Below, piece by piece: positions 56,401 to 64,000 of a stretch of DNA of 64,000 nt (position 1 is its first letter; each line of letters starts with the position of its first letter). The notes beneath the pieces are model-generated. The model ran no database searches and had not been told where the DNA came from. It saw only the letters and a list, made by a program, of their open reading frames with translations. The translations under genes and the position numbers were made by a program. This DNA comes from Ochrobactrum sp. RH2CCR150. Its GTDB lineage: Bacteria; Pseudomonadota; Alphaproteobacteria; Rhizobiales; Rhizobiaceae. The stretch covers positions 310,001 to 374,000 of the forward strand of contig JACGXE010000003.1 in the NCBI GenBank assembly GCA_014138095.1, in the 5' to 3' direction.

Positions 56401-56923
56401 CGGTGGCAAGATCACGGTCGGTCTTGCAGCGCAGGGCGACGGCCCGTTGCGCGGGCAGATCGATGCTCGTAACTTCGCGATCATCAATGAGCCGCGTCTG
56501 GCCAAGCTCGTTTCGAGCCCGCCAGCAACCGGCGGTGCGAGCCTCAATCAGGCAGTAAAGCGTGATATCGATGTGTCGCGCGTTGATATCGAGCGGGGCT
56601 TCTCGCTGATTGAGAAGGGCGATGGCTATCTCAATCTGTCGAAGGGTGTGGTACGCGGCCCATCGGTCGGGACCACCTTTCAGGGAACGCTTTACGACAA
56701 GCAAGGCAATATGGCGATCACAGGCACCTTCATGCCAGCCTATGGCGTCAACCGCCTATTCGGTGAAGTGCCCATCGTGGGCATGCTGCTGGGCAATGGT
56801 CGTGACCGGGGCCTGATCGGCATCACATACAAGCTCTCGGGAAGCGCCAAGCAACCGCAGGTGATCGTCAATCCGATCTCCATCATTGCGCCGGGCATCT
56901 TCCGCTCGATCTTCGAGTTCTAG
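53486..56923 (+). CDS. YhdP/AsmA-like large envelope protein (DUF3971)
   Basis: An 1145-residue protein. Short basic cytosolic head, membrane helix (about 50-72; SICILLVLIGGAGFLVLRGG), then a very long periplasmic repeat-beta region. It ends in an AsmA-like C-terminal domain (about 950-1145; FQGTLYDKQGNMAITGTFMP). Such proteins (YhdP, TamB, AsmA families) are bridge-like lipid-transport candidates between inner and outer membrane. Start TTG 53486 is weakly supported; ATG 53528 is an alternative. Divergent from bcp. Confidence 0.82.
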   Translation: MTEKPKRIRFSKREMDRIERLAADGTDGLADSPLRPRRSFISRCSHAFVSICILLVLIGGAGFLVLRGGVDSELLRNEAQKALIGVLGDGATASIGSAALSLDQDSHVAMEARDVSVTDPRQGVEIKGIRSVRLGLSPLPLLTGSVRVAQLEVEGVTFDMPEAKGDGFWKSLPYDERGIVDFDAVSEQIFAAMRRSVELLHQQDTRAIGIFNSTIRFKAGDAQQSIDIQSARLVEDQGKIAIKGDLTWQGERIAIDGKIDRNVADNSLQGFTLNINDIPVKLGSPPEVTPVMANNRINPAHFELDGQAKVTLSGTAATADQPERLGVDLGVDGIDMQMGRVDDIRGLALLSLEHKVGSRKIEIKRSQLQLGGLQAQFNGAFGPEPEDAGNQDGPAYRFEVLTSSATSMPAESTDPPLSFATRISGRFLADQLRVQFANLDVKTEKGQLYGQGSMAFGKGSPEMIFMLRIPTMPAADAKHLWPIDVADGAREWVLKNLYGGTLKDSQIDISLAAGRFNGPGLPPPLTGDEIKGDFKVFDTRLDVVGELPPVREADGVITVRGAHTTIKLPKGVVYTADNRRADVSNGTLIIPWGPQRPVISDLDITVSGDASAIAEIAGKKPIDVLKNVPFLPEDVSGDVKAQVKVSFAVSKDPPPGTLKWNADIGFTNLDIAKPVGGSNVTNATGTIKVDQTAAVITADAKLDGVPGKVTMTEPVNLSGPAKRDQKIRLEIDDKTRNAVFPGLNTVFSGPMSVDLGMADGGKRHVTADLGKTQVDLSWLGWRKGAGVPAKATFDFAQSPDDKSKIDITNLVFNGDAFGVKGNLSIAKGDFQSADFSELRLNRNDDLSVKATKGANGYRVTVRGSQFDARALIKQASDLGGKGSSGKSKGPRVVVSAQVDEVSGFNGESLRNVAISYESSGNRIAGVSVNAQTVSGQSFVATNNDQGDARSISLQSNDAGAVLRFFDFYDKMRGGKITVGLAAQGDGPLRGQIDARNFAIINEPRLAKLVSSPPATGGASLNQAVKRDIDVSRVDIERGFSLIEKGDGYLNLSKGVVRGPSVGTTFQGTLYDKQGNMAITGTFMPAYGVNRLFGEVPIVGMLLGNGRDRGLIGITYKLSGSAKQPQVIVNPISIIAPGIFRSIFEF

Positions 56924-56950
56924 ATCGAGCCTCATCAATTACGCCCATAT

Positions 56951-56980
56951 AAAAAGCCGGGCATTAAGCCCGGCTTTCTT
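56951..56980. terminator. Bidirectional terminator between the YhdP-like gene and tyrS
   Basis: AAAGCCGGGC-ATTAA-GCCCGGCTTT, preceded by AA and followed by CTT; 10-bp stem between convergent genes. Confidence 0.9.
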
Positions 56981-57007
56981 CATTTCAGTTCATACCGACT
57001 GGCTAGA

Positions 57008-58261
57008 TCAAGCCGGGCGGATAAGCACGTGACGCTTCTTGCCGAGCGACAGCTTGATGACGCCCTGTTCGTTCAACGCACCGGCATCGATCATCATGCG
57101 CGGATCGGTGACCGGTTCGTCATTGATGCGCACAGCGCCACCTTCAACGTGACGCCGGGCTTCACCATTGGTTGTGCAGAGTTCTGCCAGAACCATCAGC
57201 GCCAGAATGCCGATGCCGCTATTGAGCGTAGCCTTGTGGACGCCGACCGTTGGAAGATTTTCGGACAGTTCGCCGTCTTCAAAGGTCTTGCGGGCAGTTT
57301 CGGCGGATTCCTCGGCTGCGTCGCGGCCATGCAGTATCGCTGTTATCTCAGTCGCGAGGATCTTCTTCGCTTCGTTGATCTCTGAACCTTCGAGTGCTGC
57401 CAGCTTGGCGATCTCATCCATCGGAAGCGTCGTGTAGAGCTTCAGGAAGCGCTCCACGTCGGCATCTTCGGTGTTGCGCCAGTATTGCCAGAAATCATAG
57501 GCGCTCAGCATGTCCGCATTGAGCCAGATGGCGCCGCCCAGCGACTTGCCCATCTTCTGGCCAGAAGCGGTGGTCAGCAGCGGGGAGGTTAGGGCGTAGA
57601 GCTGCGGCGTTCCCATGCGATGGCCGAGGTCGATACCATTGATGATATTGCCCCACTGGTCGGAACCACCCATCTGCAGACGGATGTCGTGGCGCTTGCT
57701 CAGTTCCACGAAGTCGTAAGCCTGCAGGATCATGTAGTTGAATTCGAGGAAGGACAGCGACTGCTCACGGTCGAGGCGTGTCTTCACCGAATCGAAGGAC
57801 AGCATACGGTTGACCGAGAAGTGGCGGCCGACGTCGCGCAGGAATTCGAGGTAATTGATGTTGCGCAGCCAGTCGGCATTGTTGACCATCAGCGCGTCGG
57901 TGGCGCCGTCACCGAAGGTAAGGTAGTTCGCGAAGACGCGCTTGATGCCGGCAATGTTCTCGGCAATCGTATCTTCGGTCATCAGCTTGCGTGCTTCGTC
58001 CTTGAAGGACGGATCGCCAACCATGCCCGTGCCGCCGCCCATCAGGGCTACAGGCCTGTGGCCGGTCTGCTGGAACCAATGCAGCATCATGATCTGGATA
58101 AGGCCGCCCGCGTGCAGACTTGGTGCCGTCGGGTCGAAGCCGATATAAGCCGTCACGGTTTCCTTGGCCAACAATTCGTCGAGGCCGCTTTCATCAGAGA
58201 TTTGATGAATGAAGCCACGCTCGGAAAGCGTGCGAAGAAAATCGGATTTGAAACCGGACAT
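57008..58261 (-). CDS. tyrS: Tyrosyl-tRNA synthetase
   Basis: A 417-residue class I synthetase. HIGH-like [17 protein letters not shown], tyrosine pocket [20 protein letters not shown]-like KMGKSLGG, and a C-terminal S4 RNA-binding domain (about 350-417). The ATG at 58261 is preceded on the minus strand by GGAAAAAGGA. Charges tRNA-Tyr. Confidence 0.95.
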   Translation of the reverse strand: MSGFKSDFLRTLSERGFIHQISDESGLDELLAKETVTAYIGFDPTAPSLHAGGLIQIMMLHWFQQTGHRPVALMGGGTGMVGDPSFKDEARKLMTEDTIAENIAGIKRVFANYLTFGDGATDALMVNNADWLRNINYLEFLRDVGRHFSVNRMLSFDSVKTRLDREQSLSFLEFNYMILQAYDFVELSKRHDIRLQMGGSDQWGNIINGIDLGHRMGTPQLYALTSPLLTTASGQKMGKSLGGAIWLNADMLSAYDFWQYWRNTEDADVERFLKLYTTLPMDEIAKLAALEGSEINEAKKILATEITAILHGRDAAEESAETARKTFEDGELSENLPTVGVHKATLNSGIGILALMVLAELCTTNGEARRHVEGGAVRINDEPVTDPRMMIDAGALNEQGVIKLSLGKKRHVLIRPA

Positions 58262-58427
58262 TCCTTTTTCCTGACTGATAAGGCGAAGTTGAAACTGGAG
58301 TAAGCGGCTGCTTACAACAAAGTGATAAGTTGGCCTTTAGCACCAATCAACCGCCAAAAACAAGGAAACTCCCCAAGGACTGGGGAAACACGTAATTTGC
58401 GCAGGTTTCGTCAACAGCTTCGACTGT

Positions 58428-58760
58428 TCAATGCTGTGCGGTGCCTGAAAACAGATTGAGCACGATTACACCGGCGATGATCAGTCCCATGCCAGCCACG
58501 GCGGCAAAGTCGAGCTTTTGGCCGAATACAAGCCAGCCGATCAGCGCGACCAGCGTGACGCCAATCCCCGACCAGACGGCATAGGCAATGCCGACGGGGA
58601 TTGTCTTCAATGTCAGAGACAGGAAATAAAAGGCAAGCCCATAGGCGATGATCACCACGACAGATGGGCCAAGTCGAGTAAAGCCGTCGGAGGCTTTCAA
58701 GCTCAATGTGCCGATAACTTCAGAGCAGATGGCAATGGCGAGAAGGGCATAGACCGGCAT
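58428..58760 (-). CDS. Small multidrug resistance (SMR) family transporter
   Basis: A 110-residue protein with four membrane helices. Conserved Glu in the first helix ([16 protein letters not shown], about residue 14), and [23 protein letters not shown] in the third and fourth. The WSGIG motif is closer to EmrE-type than to SugE/guanidinium exporters. Start ATG 58760; a longer frame reaches upstream through the hairpin at 58809-58837 and is rejected. Substrate unknown. Confidence 0.88.
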   Translation of the reverse strand: MPVYALLAIAICSEVIGTLSLKASDGFTRLGPSVVVIIAYGLAFYFLSLTLKTIPVGIAYAVWSGIGVTLVALIGWLVFGQKLDFAAVAGMGLIIAGVIVLNLFSGTAQH

Positions 58761-58808
58761 GGCGCACCTGCTGAGAAACGAATCGACCTGACGAGAAACA
58801 CTATGCAT

Positions 58809-58837
58809 AAAAAATCCGGCGGAGCGATCCGCCGGAT
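58809..58837 (-). terminator. Terminator after the alpha/beta hydrolase gene
   Basis: ATCCGGCGGA/TCCGCCGGAT, 10-bp stem, GCGA loop; on the minus strand it is followed by six T. It separates the hydrolase gene from the SMR gene. Confidence 0.88.
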
Positions 58838-58875
58838 AAGACCAGGTCAATCTGGTTTGCGACCGACTTGCTTGC

Positions 58876-59550
58876 CTAGCGCAGACGTTTTGGACGCGCT
58901 TCGACCAGTTCACCCATCAAGCGGCGGTCGAGATATTCCGAGCATTCTTCGATTAGCTGGTCGCCATGGCCCGCAAAGAAGTGGTTGGCGCCTTCAATCG
59001 TGTTCTGCGTGATGGTGATGCCCTTCTGGGTCTTGAGCTTGTCCACCAGCGCCTGCACGTCCTTGGGCGGTGCAACCTTGTCCTGATCACCATGGATGAT
59101 GAGACCGGACGAAGGGCAAGGCGCGAGGAACGAGAAGTCATAGGTGTTCGGCTGCGGTGCGACCGAGATGAAGCCTTCGATTTCCGGACGGCGCATTAGA
59201 AGCTGCATACCAATCCAGGAACCGAAGGAATAACCGGCAACCCAGCAATTCTTGGAATCCGGATGCAGGGCCTGCACCCAGTCGAGCGCGCTCGCCGCAT
59301 CAGACAATTCGCCTGCGCCATGATCGAATTCACCCTGGCTACGACCGATGCCGCGGAAGTTGAAGCGCAGTGTCGTAAAACCGCGCTGCTGGAACATGTA
59401 GAACAGATCGTAGACGATCTTGTTGTTCATCGTGCCGCCGAACTGCGGATGCGGGTGCAGGATGAGCGCGATGGGCGCATTCTTTTCCTTGGAAGGCTGA
59501 TAGCGGCCTTCGAGGCGTCCGGCAGGTCCGTTAAAAATGACTTCTGGCAT
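58876..59550 (-). CDS. Alpha/beta hydrolase (dienelactone-hydrolase-like, conserved)
   Basis: A 224-residue serine hydrolase fold. Nucleophile elbow [11 protein letters not shown], oxyanion-side [14 protein letters not shown], catalytic Asp in [11 protein letters not shown] and His in [15 protein letters not shown] 59550 ([18 protein letters not shown]) is the usual start for this family. It belongs to the widespread group with unknown substrates. Divergent from the cysteine desulfurase. Confidence 0.87.
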   Translation of the reverse strand: MPEVIFNGPAGRLEGRYQPSKEKNAPIALILHPHPQFGGTMNNKIVYDLFYMFQQRGFTTLRFNFRGIGRSQGEFDHGAGELSDAASALDWVQALHPDSKNCWVAGYSFGSWIGMQLLMRRPEIEGFISVAPQPNTYDFSFLAPCPSSGLIIHGDQDKVAPPKDVQALVDKLKTQKGITITQNTIEGANHFFAGHGDQLIEECSEYLDRRLMGELVEARPKRLR

Positions 59551-59754
59551 GTGTACTCCGCTTGTAACGGGAAGACCGGACCGGAAGCTGCGAACTTGAC
59601 GTTGGGGGACGCCGCTTCTAGAACCGATTTGAAATTTTGACAGGCTGAACCTGAAGTTCAGCACGTAGAATGGCTTAATAGGCTTTTCCAGATTGAAAAT
59701 TCAAGGAAATTGCGCTCGAAGCCCATTCTTGACGTTATTTAGGAGATAGGGACG

Positions 59755-60921
59755 GTGAACGTGAGCGGCAAGAGGCTGTATCTGGACTATAATGCCAGTG
59801 CGCCTTTGCTCGATGAAGCGCGGGATGCGGTTATCGAGGCTTTGGGTGTTACGGGCAATCCGTCCTCTGTGCATCGTGAGGGCCGCGCCGCGCGTGCGCT
59901 GGTTGAAGCGGCGCGCCGCAATGTTGCATCGCTGGTCAATGCCAAGCCCGAACATGTCTTCTTCACCTCCGGTGCCACCGAGGCTGCATCGACGCTTTTG
60001 ACGCCCAATTACATGATGGGCCGTTCGCCAGTCCGTCTTTCGCATCTCTATGTCAGTGCGACCGAACACCCATGCATGACCGCTGGCGGCCAGTTTACGG
60101 CGGAGAACATCACCACGTTGCCGGTCGATGAGAACGGCATTCTGCGGCTCGATGTTTTGACGGAAGCGCTTGCCGCCCATGACAAGAGCAAAGGCTTGCC
60201 GCTGGTCGCAGTGCAGGCCGCGAATAACGAAACCGGCGTCATTCAACCCGTGGCGGAAATTGCTGCCATCGTGAAGGCCTCTGGTGGCATCTATGTCGTG
60301 GATGCTGTTCAGGCAGCGGGGCGCATTCCACTCGATATTTCAGACAATTGCGGCGATTACCTCATCGTTTCGTCCCACAAGATCGGCGGGCCGAAAGGCG
60401 TCGGCGCAGTGATCGCCATTTCCGACCTTATGATGCCGCGCGCGCTGGTGCGTGGCGGCGGGCAGGAAAAGGGCCACCGTGCAGGCACAGAGGCTTTGCC
60501 GTTGATTGCAGGCTTTGGCGCGGCTGCCGCCGTTGCAAAAAAGCGGCTCGAGGCAGGCGGCTGGTCCTCCGATATGCGCGACAGGCTGGAAGCGGGGATT
60601 GCAGATATTGCACCGGGCGCCGTCATTCACGGCAAGTCGGTCAACCGTCTGCCGAATACGACATTCTTCTCGCTCGACGGTCAGAAGGCCGAGACAGTCC
60701 AGATCGCCTTCGATCTTGGCGGAATAGCGCTTTCTGCGGGATCGGCTTGTTCGTCGGGCAAGGTCGGTCCTAGCCACGTGCTGGCCGCCATGGGCCATGA
60801 GGACGGTCCTGGCGCGATCCGTGTTTCGCTGGAGCCGGATGTCCGTGCGGATTCGGTCGACGCGTTTCTCGCGGCGCTGCGCACAATCGTCGAACGCCAC
60901 ACCAGAAAAGCCTCGATCTAA
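59755..60921 (+). CDS. Cysteine desulfurase, NifS/IscS class
   Basis: A 388-residue fold-type I PLP enzyme from GTG 59755, with AGGAGATAGG before it. YLDYNASAPLLDEARDAV start, TSGATEAAST, PLP lysine K209 in SSHKIGGPKGVGAV, and active-site Cys C332 in the long flexible loop GSACSSGKVGPSHVL. It removes sulfur from cysteine for Fe-S clusters. The loop type is class I (IscS/NifS) rather than SufS. It lies 575 bp before sufB, with an unrelated small gene between on the other strand. Confidence 0.92.
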   Translation: MNVSGKRLYLDYNASAPLLDEARDAVIEALGVTGNPSSVHREGRAARALVEAARRNVASLVNAKPEHVFFTSGATEAASTLLTPNYMMGRSPVRLSHLYVSATEHPCMTAGGQFTAENITTLPVDENGILRLDVLTEALAAHDKSKGLPLVAVQAANNETGVIQPVAEIAAIVKASGGIYVVDAVQAAGRIPLDISDNCGDYLIVSSHKIGGPKGVGAVIAISDLMMPRALVRGGGQEKGHRAGTEALPLIAGFGAAAAVAKKRLEAGGWSSDMRDRLEAGIADIAPGAVIHGKSVNRLPNTTFFSLDGQKAETVQIAFDLGGIALSAGSACSSGKVGPSHVLAAMGHEDGPGAIRVSLEPDVRADSVDAFLAALRTIVERHTRKASI

Positions 60922-61154
60922 AAATCGAGGCCGAGTTTCTTCTTTGCGGCCGCGATATAGCCCTCATAGCGGGTTTTGAACTCTTCCCGCCTGGCAATAT
61001 CGTCGGCAATGTCGGAGGAAGCGCTGGCATCTGAAATATTGAACTTGTCGTGGGCGCTCTGAAAGAACTTCAGCTGTTCGATGGTTTTGCCCTCGTCATT
61101 CACCTGCTGCTCGAGGAATTTTATATAGTCCTGCAGATCACTGGTGCTCATCAT
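60918..61154 (-). CDS. Small coiled-coil protein of unknown function
   Basis: A 78-residue protein: LQDYIKFLEQQVNDEGKTIE is a likely coiled coil (about 6-30), and a second helical, charged half ends AAKKKLGLDF. No known domain recognised, no signal peptide. Minus-strand GGAAGGAAAACC precedes ATG 61154. Its last bases overlap the cysteine desulfurase stop by 4 bp. Position between desulfurase and suf genes, but on the opposite strand. Confidence 0.65.
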   Translation of the reverse strand: MMSTSDLQDYIKFLEQQVNDEGKTIEQLKFFQSAHDKFNISDASASSDIADDIARREEFKTRYEGYIAAAKKKLGLDF

Positions 61155-61365
61155 GGTTTTCCTTCCATGCTGAACTACATATGAGCGAGCCCGCAGACGG
61201 CAAGAGCGCACATGATTCCGTTGCTCGGTCGAAAAACCTGAGTTTTTTAAGGAAAATCAACGCTTAAAAGCCGGTATTGGATTTCCCTGCGATATGTTTC
61301 ATCTATCTGTTTCAATAAGTTGATCATTTTAATCGGCATTTTTAGGGGCAAATTTGAAACCGGCG

Positions 61366-61394
61366 CTTGAAATTCAGTTTAGAGAGGTTTTAAA
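61366..61394 (+). promoter_or_regulatory. suf promoter with overlapping Irr ICE-like box
   Basis: CTTGAA (61366-61371), a 17-bp spacer and TTTAAA (61389-61394). Overlapping it, TTTAGAG-AGG-TTTTAAA (61378-61394) matches the Irr iron-control element TTTAGAA-N3-TTCTAAA, as I recall it, at 12 of 14 positions. Irr bound here would cover the -10 box. The leader to sufB is about 95 bases. The rest of the 341-bp gap is AT-rich with no gene seen. Confidence 0.5.
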
Positions 61395-61495
61395 GAAGGG
61401 CCACGCACACTATATTGAGGCGGTATTGTTCAAGACATATCACCTTGACGTTTGCAACTGTCGGGCCTTGACCCCGACGAGGATGGAGAACGCCA

Positions 61496-63019
61496 ATGCC
61501 TGCAGTGCAGGAGACCATTGATCAGGTCCGCGGCCTTGACGTGGATCAGTACAAGTACGGCTTCGAAACGACGATCGAAGCAGAGAAGGCTCCCAAGGGC
61601 CTGAACGAAGACATCATTCGCTTCATCTCCGCCAAGAAGAACGAGCCGGAATGGATGCTGGAATGGCGTCTGAAGGCCTATGAACGCTGGCTCACCATGG
61701 AAGAGCCAAGCTGGGCACGTGTCGACTATCCGAAGATCGATTTCCAGGACGCCTATTATTACGCGGCCCCGAAGAACCAGAGCGGCCCGAAGTCGCTGGA
61801 TGAAGTCGATCCGGAACTTCTCAAGACCTACGAAAAGCTTGGCATTCCGCTGCGCGAGCAGGAAATTCTTGCTGGCGTCCGCAAGCAGGGCGATCCGAGC
61901 GAGATCGACGGCAATCCTTCCGACAATGTCTATGCATCCGGCCGCGTCGCCGTCGATGCCGTGTTCGACAGCGTGTCGGTTGTGACCACCTTCAAGGAAG
62001 AACTGTCCAAGGCGGGCGTGATCTTCTGCTCGATTTCGGAAGCGATCCGCGAACATCCTGAACTGGTCCAGAAATATCTGGCGTCGGTCGTTCCGGTGTC
62101 GGACAACTATTATGCCACGCTGAATTCGGCTGTTTTCACGGATGGATCGTTCGTCTATGTTCCGAAGGGCGTTCGCTGCCCGATGGAGCTGTCGACCTAT
62201 TTCCGTATCAACGAGAAGAACACCGGCCAGTTCGAGCGCACCCTCATCATCGCTGAGGAAGGCGCCTATGTTTCCTATCTGGAAGGTTGCACCGCGCCGC
62301 AGCGCGATGAAAATCAGCTGCACGCCGCCGTGGTTGAACTGGTTGCGATGGAAAACGCCGAAATCAAATATTCGACGGTCCAGAACTGGTATCCGGGCGA
62401 TAGCAGCGGCAAGGGCGGCATCTACAACTTCGTCACCAAGCGTGGCGATTGCCGTGGCGACAATTCCAAGATCTCCTGGACACAGGTTGAGACCGGTTCC
62501 GCCATTACCTGGAAATACCCGTCCTGCATTCTGCGCGGCGACAATTCGCGCGGCGAGTTCTACTCGATTGCCGTGTCGAACGGCTATCAGCAGATCGACT
62601 CGGGCACCAAGATGATCCATCTCGGCAAGAACACGTCGAGCCGCATCATTTCCAAGGGTATTTCGGCTGGCAAGTCGAACAACACCTATCGCGGACAGGT
62701 TTCGGCCCATCGTAAGGCTGAGAATGCCCGCAACTTCACCCAGTGCGACTCGCTTCTGATCGGCAACGATTGCGGCGCGCATACGGTGCCGTATATCGAA
62801 GCAAAGAACGCTACGGCGCAGTTCGAGCACGAGGCAACCACCTCCAAGATTTCCGAAGACCAGCTGTTCTACGTGATGCAGCGCGGCATTCCGGAAGAGG
62901 AGGCAATCGCTCTCATCGTCAATGGCTTCGTGAAGGAAGTCATTCAGGAACTGCCGATGGAGTTCGCCGTCGAAGCTCAGAAGCTTATCGGCATCTCGCT
63001 TGAGGGCAGCGTCGGTTAA
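61496..63019 (+). CDS. sufB: Fe-S cluster assembly scaffold subunit SufB
   Basis: A 507-residue protein: N-terminal SufBD helical region ([16 protein letters not shown]), central beta-helix with [19 protein letters not shown] and [20 protein letters not shown], and the C-terminal [17 protein letters not shown] region ([20 protein letters not shown]) with conserved Cys. SufBC2D is the stress and iron-limitation Fe-S scaffold. GACGAGGATGGAGAACGCC precedes the ATG. Starts the suf run. Confidence 0.95.
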   Translation: MPAVQETIDQVRGLDVDQYKYGFETTIEAEKAPKGLNEDIIRFISAKKNEPEWMLEWRLKAYERWLTMEEPSWARVDYPKIDFQDAYYYAAPKNQSGPKSLDEVDPELLKTYEKLGIPLREQEILAGVRKQGDPSEIDGNPSDNVYASGRVAVDAVFDSVSVVTTFKEELSKAGVIFCSISEAIREHPELVQKYLASVVPVSDNYYATLNSAVFTDGSFVYVPKGVRCPMELSTYFRINEKNTGQFERTLIIAEEGAYVSYLEGCTAPQRDENQLHAAVVELVAMENAEIKYSTVQNWYPGDSSGKGGIYNFVTKRGDCRGDNSKISWTQVETGSAITWKYPSCILRGDNSRGEFYSIAVSNGYQQIDSGTKMIHLGKNTSSRIISKGISAGKSNNTYRGQVSAHRKAENARNFTQCDSLLIGNDCGAHTVPYIEAKNATAQFEHEATTSKISEDQLFYVMQRGIPEEEAIALIVNGFVKEVIQELPMEFAVEAQKLIGISLEGSVG

Positions 63020-63093
63020 CCGACGCACTCCTCCCTTCTCGCATCAGATTTTCTGGCCAGCCTTTTCCTGGCATTAGAACAAGGTTTACATTC

Positions 63094-63849
63094 ATGCTTG
63101 AGATCAAGAACCTCCATGCAAAGATCGCCGACACGGATACCGAGATCATCCGTGGCCTGAACCTCACCGTGAACAAGGGTGAAGTGGCTGCGATCATGGG
63201 TCCGAACGGTTCGGGCAAGTCCACGCTGTCCTACATCCTCGCTGGTCGCGACGATTACGAAGTGACCGAAGGCGACATTCTTTATAACGGTGAGTCGATC
63301 CTTGAACTCGACCCGGCAGAACGCGCAGCCAAGGGCATTTTCCTTGCTTTCCAATATCCAATGGAAATACCGGGCGTCGCCACGATGGAATTCCTGAAGG
63401 TTGCGATGAACAGCCAGCGCAAGGCGCGCGGCGAGCCGGAACTGAAGATTCCGGAATTCATCAAGCGTGTGAAGGACGTTGCAGGCGGCCTCAACATCGA
63501 CATGAATATGCTCAAGCGCCCGCTCAATGTCGGCTTCTCGGGCGGCGAAAAAAAGCGCGCTGAAATTCTTCAGATGCAGCTTCTGGAGCCAAGCCTCTGC
63601 GTGCTCGACGAAACCGACTCCGGCCTCGACATCGATGCGCTGAAGATCGTTTCGGAAGGCGTCAATGCGCTGCGTTCGCCAGATCGCGCCGTGATCGTCA
63701 TCACCCACTATCAGCGTCTGCTCGAATACATCGTTCCCGATAGCGTGCACGTGCTTTACAAGGGCCAGGTCATCAAGTCTGGCGACAAGAGCCTCGCATT
63801 GCATCTGGAAGAAAACGGTTATGCCGAAGTAATCGGCGAAGCAGCCTGA
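63094..63849 (+). CDS. sufC: Fe-S cluster assembly ATPase SufC
   Basis: A 251-residue ABC ATPase. Walker A GPNGSGKST (about 34-42), Q-loop FQYPMEIPG, signature GFSGGEKKRAEI, Walker B LCVLDETDSGLDIDAL. It energises the SufBCD scaffold and lacks membrane segments. Lies 74 bp after sufB. Confidence 0.95.
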   Translation: MLEIKNLHAKIADTDTEIIRGLNLTVNKGEVAAIMGPNGSGKSTLSYILAGRDDYEVTEGDILYNGESILELDPAERAAKGIFLAFQYPMEIPGVATMEFLKVAMNSQRKARGEPELKIPEFIKRVKDVAGGLNIDMNMLKRPLNVGFSGGEKKRAEILQMQLLEPSLCVLDETDSGLDIDALKIVSEGVNALRSPDRAVIVITHYQRLLEYIVPDSVHVLYKGQVIKSGDKSLALHLEENGYAEVIGEAA

Positions 63850-63862
63850 GGAGGATTGGATT

Positions 63863-64000
63863 ATGAATATCCAGACCACTCAGACCGCAAAGCCGAGGAC
63901 GCCTGCTGAAAGCGCGCTGATCGACAGCTTTGGCGATCTTATCGGCACTTTGTCCGGTAATGGCGATGTCGTTGTTGCACGCGATACGGCGCTTGAATTG
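63863..64000 (+). CDS. sufD: SufD, 5' part only (window end)
   Basis: ATG 63863 follows GAGGAGGATTGGATT, 13 bp after the sufC stop. Only 46 codons are in the window (MNIQTTQTAKPRTPAESALI, then a helical start), too few for a domain match; identity rests on order after sufBC. Runs off the right edge with no stop. Confidence 0.75.
   Translation, partial: MNIQTTQTAKPRTPAESALIDSFGDLIGTLSGNGDVVVARDTALEL

Noticed and set aside
59644-59662. GCTGAAC-N5-GTTCAGC hairpin before the cysteine desulfurase
   Set aside because: Short, and its place 90 bases upstream of both divergent genes gives no clear function; not strong enough to report.
61430-63028. 532-codon open frame antisense to sufB
   Set aside because: Opposite strand of a full-length SufB; composition is not protein-like.

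Overview
The window is a continuous, gene-dense stretch of alphaproteobacterial core chromosome. Gene content and order point to Rhizobiales, most likely the Brucella/Ochrobactrum group: exoR next to xthA, nagZ-scpA-scpB-tatABC-serS-surE-pcm, a fused secDF, aroQ-accB-accC-aat, NDUFA12, DUF1127, and an Irr-type iron site before suf. This placement is inference from families and gene order; no search was run. No phage, insertion sequence, CRISPR array or rRNA was seen, and all complete genes look intact.

Layout. 1-5.4 kb: membrane-anchored nuclease, exoR (periplasmic regulator), xthA, a DUF533 protein, erpA and dgt. 5.5-20 kb: argS, a very large acidic SPOR protein, then a colinear run nagZ-scpAB-tatABC-serS-surE-pcm and a LysM/LytM lipoprotein whose metal ligands are degenerate. 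20-25 kb: an AAA-type ATPase facing yajC-secDF, followed by a Mth938-domain protein and a squalene/phytoene-synthase-like protein. The last two are relatives of the mitochondrial complex I assembly factors NDUFAF3 and NDUFAF6. 25-29 kb: trmFO; a minus-strand DUF1127 gene followed by four tandem hairpins with anti-Shine-Dalgarno loops (CcsR/'cuckoo' type RNAs); and a DUF2157-GDYXXLXY membrane pair. 29-34 kb: tRNA-Leu(UAG), tig, gatB, a GNAT enzyme, NDUFA12 and DUF2155. 34-40 kb, minus strand: aroQ-accB-accC-aat, a DsbA-like protein and an M48 protease. 40-53 kb: aminotransferase, rne with a long structured leader, amidase, PBP1A, prfB with its programmed +1 frameshift, an intact LytM endopeptidase, a ferritin-like protein and a one-cysteine Bcp. 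53-64 kb: a YhdP/AsmA-like giant, tyrS, an SMR transporter, an alpha/beta hydrolase, a cysteine desulfurase and sufBCD (sufD cut by the window end).

Themes. Translation (argS, serS, tyrS, gatB, prfB, trmFO, tRNA, aat, tig), envelope growth (nagZ, LytM proteins, amidase, PBP1A, SPOR, Tat, Sec), Fe-S and respiration (erpA, desulfurase, suf, NDUFA12, the NDUFAF3/6-like pair) and RNA control (rne, the DUF1127/hairpin locus). The most interesting locus is the DUF1127 gene with its hairpin array at 26.60-27.00 kb.
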